A DNA stretch of 64,000 bases from Prevotellaceae bacterium MN60. Lineage in GTDB: Bacteria > Bacteroidota > Bacteroidia > Bacteroidales > Bacteroidaceae. The notes beneath the pieces are model-generated. The model was not told where the DNA came from, ran no database searches, and saw only the letters and a program-made list of their open reading frames with translations. Shown piece by piece: positions 61,042-64,000 of this stretch. The DNA lies in contig FZQZ01000004.1 of assembly GCA_900199555.1 (NCBI GenBank), positions 62,001 through 126,000 on the forward strand, written 5' to 3'. A program made the position numbers and the translations under genes. Numbering within the stretch: the stretch's first letter is position 1; the number at the start of each line of letters is the position of its first letter.

Positions 61042-61070
61042 CAAAGATACAAAAAACAAGTCAATATCAA
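61042..61070 (-). promoter_or_regulatory. Promoter TTG-N18-TATCTTTG of the minus-strand GH43 gene
   Basis: On the minus strand TATCTTTG (61049-61042) lies about 30 bases before the ATG, with TTG (61070-61068) at 18-base spacing. Confidence 0.65.
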
Positions 61071-61156
61071 TCGTTTTTAGTGTATTTTTACACAAAATGA
61101 TACATTAGAGAAAATCCATGAAACAGTAGGGAGGGGTTAGTATGTGATTTTTTTTA

Positions 61157-61164
61157 TACCTTTG
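61157..61164 (+). promoter_or_regulatory. -7 promoter box TACCTTTG for the DUF6057 gene
   Basis: Exact TAnnTTTG match 26 bases before the ATG at 61191. No convincing -33 TTG. It is divergent to the GH43 promoter about 90 bases away. Confidence 0.6.
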
Positions 61165-61190
61165 TAGCCTAAAAATATTACATACTACGA

Positions 61191-63032
61191 ATGACTATAC
61201 TGAAATACCTAAGATCAAACATCTATGCCGTCATGTGGTTGGCGGTGCTCATAGTCGTAGCCATGGTGCTACTTCTCTGTGAGCCTCACTTTCTTTGGAA
61301 GGTGCAAGAAAAAAATCTCTTTCTCTGTTCCGTTTTGTTTTTCAAGGAGCAGATGGTGGTGCCAGGCGGATTCCTTTCATGGCTTGGTATGTGGTTTACG
61401 CAATTTTTGTATATTCCCTGGTTGGGCGTATTGATGCTCTGCTGTTGGTGGTTGTTGCTGATGGCTATCATCAAGCGTGCCTTCCATATTCCCCATCGTT
61501 GGGCTATCCTGATGCTCATCCCAGTTGCCATCCTATTGTTGACCAATATGGATATGGGCTATTGGGTATATATGCTCAAGTTGCGTGGCCATTTCTTTAT
61601 CTCCACCATAGGTACCACGGCAGTAGCCGCCTTGCTGTGGGGCTTTAGATGTATTCCCGAGAAGAGAGGTCTTCGTGCAGCCTATATCTTCCTCACCTGT
61701 GCTTTGGGCTATCCGCTTATGGGTATCTACGGATGGGCAGCAGCCTTGCTCATGGGTATCTGGTCGTGGCGCTTGTCCTCTTCTCGCACCCATGCCATCG
61801 TTCATAGCGTTGTGGCCGTGTTGAGTTTCGTTGCCGTACCCTTGTTCTGCTATCGCTATGTCTATTATCAGATTAACTTGGCCAATGTCCTTTGGGCAGA
61901 ACTCCCCTTGTACTATGTCACGGAGAATCATCCCACTTATTATATCCCTTATTATCTGCTCGCCCTGTTCTTTGTGGTCTTGGCGATTACCTATCAGCCT
62001 GCCTCTTCTGAGCGTAAGCCCATGAAGAAGTTACCTTATGTGCTTTGTCAGGCTGTTATCGCTATTCTGCTCGTAACAGGTGTCTATACTTTCTGGATGA
62101 AAGATGAGAACTTCCACCACGAGTTGGCGATGCAGCATCATATCTCTAAACTAGAGTGGGAGGGTGTGCTCGAAGAGGCTGTCACCCAGAAAGACGAGCC
62201 TACCAGAGCTATTGTGATGATGCGCAATCTGGCATTGAGTCGTCTAGGACGTCAGGGTAACGAGATGTTCTTGTATAAGAATGGGTCTAAAGCCTATGCC
62301 GCACCTTTCGGTATGCGCCTGATGCTGGTATCCGGACCTTTAATCTATTACCAGTATGGTTTGCTGAACTATAGCAATCGTCTGTGTATGGAGATGGGTG
62401 TTGAGTTTGGCTTCCGTATCGAGGATTATCAACTGCTTATCAATTGTGCTATTCTTGAAGGCGACCAGCCTCTGGCTCGCAAATATATCGGCTTGCTGAA
62501 GCAAACCCTGTTCTATCGTGATTGGGCAGAACAGGCTGAGGCTTTGTTAGGTCATCCCGAACTCATTGCCAAGAATGCCGAGATGGAGCCTATCACCCAC
62601 ATGCTCCACTATGACAATTATCTGGGTGGGGACCAAGGTAATATCGAAGGCTTCTTGATGGGCCGTCTGGAGAAGAGCAATTATATTGCCGATCCTATCT
62701 TCCAAGAGCAGTGCCTGTTGGCTACCCTTTGGACGAAAGATGTCAATAGATTCTGGCAGCATTTCAGAGTATATGCTCGAATGCACCCCAACGAGCCTAT
62801 GCCGCGCTATTATCAGGAGGCCGCCTATCTTTATTGCACCATGATGGAAAGTCCCAATATTGACAATATGCCCTTCGATGCAAGCATCAAGGAATCCTTT
62901 GAGCGCTTTGCCACCTCCCTGTCCAGCTATAATGGTCAGGATATAGAAGTGGCTCGTGAGGCATTGGCTCCCTACTTCAGTGATACCTATTATTATGACT
63001 ACTATACCATGAGTAACCTACCTGAATACTAA
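61191..63032 (+). CDS. DUF6057-like polytopic membrane protein
   Basis: 613 residues. The first about 310 residues contain roughly nine to ten hydrophobic helices (for example AVMWLAVLIVVAMVLLL, LGVLMLCCWWLLLMAII, AVIAILLVTGVYTFW). The following about 300-residue soluble part is helical with TPR-like character (VLEEAVTQKDEPTRAIVMMR, LLINCAILEGDQPLARKYI, CLLATLWTKDVNRFWQHF). This two-part layout fits the Bacteroidota DUF6057 family, whose function is unknown. The gene is followed 12 bases later by a CXXCH/PD40 lipoprotein, and the two probably form an operon unrelated to xylan breakdown. No catalytic motif is apparent. Confidence 0.75.
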   Translation: MTILKYLRSNIYAVMWLAVLIVVAMVLLLCEPHFLWKVQEKNLFLCSVLFFKEQMVVPGGFLSWLGMWFTQFLYIPWLGVLMLCCWWLLLMAIIKRAFHIPHRWAILMLIPVAILLLTNMDMGYWVYMLKLRGHFFISTIGTTAVAALLWGFRCIPEKRGLRAAYIFLTCALGYPLMGIYGWAAALLMGIWSWRLSSSRTHAIVHSVVAVLSFVAVPLFCYRYVYYQINLANVLWAELPLYYVTENHPTYYIPYYLLALFFVVLAITYQPASSERKPMKKLPYVLCQAVIAILLVTGVYTFWMKDENFHHELAMQHHISKLEWEGVLEEAVTQKDEPTRAIVMMRNLALSRLGRQGNEMFLYKNGSKAYAAPFGMRLMLVSGPLIYYQYGLLNYSNRLCMEMGVEFGFRIEDYQLLINCAILEGDQPLARKYIGLLKQTLFYRDWAEQAEALLGHPELIAKNAEMEPITHMLHYDNYLGGDQGNIEGFLMGRLEKSNYIADPIFQEQCLLATLWTKDVNRFWQHFRVYARMHPNEPMPRYYQEAAYLYCTMMESPNIDNMPFDASIKESFERFATSLSSYNGQDIEVAREALAPYFSDTYYYDYYTMSNLPEY

Positions 63033-63044
63033 AAAACTACCACT

Positions 63045-64000
63045 ATGAATATCAAGAATATCACATATATCGGTTTCTGCCTGTTGGCGATGGGCTGTGC
63101 GAGTCCTTCCGTTCCTGACTCTTATACGGAGACAGCCCGCCAGCCTAAGATTTATCCCGACTATACCGATGTCACTATTCCTATCAATATCGCTCCGCTC
63201 ACCTTTCAGCTCGATGAGGCTGCCGATGACATGATTGCCCGCTATGCTGTAGGCGATGAAGAGATTATCTGCGAAGGCAAGGCTCAGCCCGATGCCGACG
63301 AGTGGCGCTCATTGGCTGAGAAAGCTAAGGGCAGTGCCATCACTGTAGATGTCTATGCCAACAAGGGCGACCAGTGGACCCACTATAAGCCCTTCCATAT
63401 CTATGTGTCGCCCGATAGCATTGATAGTTATCTGAGTTATCGTCTCATCTTCCCCTCTTTCGTTAGTTACGAGGCGCTGACCATCAATCAGCGTTGTTTG
63501 GAAAACTATGACGAGAGTGTGATATACGATAATATGCTCTGCACTTTCGAGAAAGACGGTCAGTGTATCAACTGCCACAACTATCAGCAGTACAACCCTG
63601 AGCGCATGCAGTTCCATGCTCGTCAGAATCAGGGTGGTACGGTGATTGCCTATGATGGTAAGGTGCGCAAGATAGATATGAAAAACGACTCTATCCTTTC
63701 TGCTGGTGTCTATCCCACCTGGCACCCCACGCTGCCATTAATCGTCTATTCTACTAATAAGACGCTCCAGAGTTTCCATACCGTTGCTCATAATAAGATA
63801 GAGGTGTATGATACGCAGAGCGACCTGATTGCCTATGATGTGGAGCGAAACGAGGTGACCAATATCGAGAACGACTCTACCGAGTTCGAGGTATTCCCCT
63901 TCTGGGCTCCCGATGGTAATACACTCTATTATTGCAGTGCCCATTTCGAGCGTCAGGATACCACCCTCTCTGCAGCTGGTGAGATTACAAAGCGCTCTAA
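63045..64000 (+). CDS. Lipoprotein with CXXCH motif and PD40/TolB-like propeller repeats, 5' part (runs past window end)
   Basis: 318 codons are visible from the ATG at 63045 to the window end with no stop. The lipoprotein signal ends LLAMGC (Cys18). An N-terminal beta domain (about 40-150, VTIPINIAPLTFQLDEAA) is followed by CINCHNY (Cys174, Cys177, His178), a CXXCH motif as used for covalent haem c attachment. PD40-type propeller strands come next (SAGVYPTWHPTLPLIVYSTN, FPFWAPDGNTLYYCSAHF). Proteins of this layout follow DUF6057 genes in other Bacteroidota as far as I recall; their function is not established. Whether haem is bound is unknown, because a single CXXCH can occur by chance or bind metal. 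Confidence 0.72.
   Translation, partial: MNIKNITYIGFCLLAMGCASPSVPDSYTETARQPKIYPDYTDVTIPINIAPLTFQLDEAADDMIARYAVGDEEIICEGKAQPDADEWRSLAEKAKGSAITVDVYANKGDQWTHYKPFHIYVSPDSIDSYLSYRLIFPSFVSYEALTINQRCLENYDESVIYDNMLCTFEKDGQCINCHNYQQYNPERMQFHARQNQGGTVIAYDGKVRKIDMKNDSILSAGVYPTWHPTLPLIVYSTNKTLQSFHTVAHNKIEVYDTQSDLIAYDVERNEVTNIENDSTEFEVFPFWAPDGNTLYYCSAHFERQDTTLSAAGEITKRS

Noticed and set aside
61012-61095. Earlier start for the minus-strand GH43 gene
   Set aside because: The extra 28 codons span the TATCTTTG promoter box, and the signal peptide begins at the downstream ATG.

Overview
The window is a large, almost uninterrupted xylan-utilisation locus from a Bacteroidota genome, most likely a Prevotella/Segatella-type gut or rumen bacterium. 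Supporting signs are tandem SusC/SusD pairs, promoters of the TTG-N19/20-TAnnTTTG type, A-rich leaders mostly without Shine-Dalgarno sites, Bacteroidota lipobox proteins, and C-terminal tails of the 'Y-x-L-x-G-R-x-V ... GKK' kind common in Prevotella. No rRNA, tRNA, CRISPR array, insertion sequence or phage gene was seen. No hybrid two-component or AraC-type regulator lies in the window.

Layout. (1) 1-12002: the uptake and binding core: SusC (cut by the window edge), SusD, SusC, SusD, a DUF1735-type lipoprotein, and a GH10-fold lipoprotein with an inserted carbohydrate-binding module. The order matches the xusA-E/xyn10C arrangement known from Prevotella and Bacteroides xylan loci, but the GH10-like protein here has lost its catalytic nucleophile. 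(2) 12141-14375: a secreted multi-module protein of unknown function, flanked by hairpins. (3) 14721-27875: CE6-CE1 esterase, GH115, GH3, CE15, GH95, GH31. (4) 28010-40664: GH10-CE1, three single GH43 proteins, one double GH43-CBM6 protein, and GH97. (5) 40835-44570: GH10 with CBM6-like modules, and CE6. (6) 44743-53484: CE1 with a degenerate second half, beta-helix-GH10, lipoprotein GH3, and a double alpha/beta-hydrolase esterase. Units 3 to 6 are set apart by a terminator hairpin followed closely by a TAnnTTTG promoter. (7) 53672-59214: a separate ECF sigma operon (sigma, membrane anti-sigma, a two-repeat exported protein, an outer-membrane barrel). (8) 59290-61011, minus strand: a single GH43-CBM6 gene. 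(9) 61191-64000: a DUF6057 membrane protein and a CXXCH/PD40 lipoprotein cut by the window end.

How the genes fit together (inference from known families). Surface GH10 xylanases and esterases cut acetylated and feruloylated glucuronoarabinoxylan. The two SusC/D pairs with their accessory binding lipoproteins import oligosaccharides. GH115 and CE15 remove (methyl)glucuronic acid and its esters. GH43 enzymes remove arabinose or xylose. GH95, GH31 and GH97 suggest rare galactosyl or xylosyl decorations like those of cereal glucuronoarabinoxylan. GH3 enzymes finish to xylose. Points most worth a second look are the GH10 pseudoenzyme in the binding core, the beta-helix-GH10 fusion, the degenerate CE1 half with a Gly/Phe tail, paired ATGTTACA boxes in front of two enzyme units, the unknown multi-module protein at 12141, and the ECF-sigma envelope operon.
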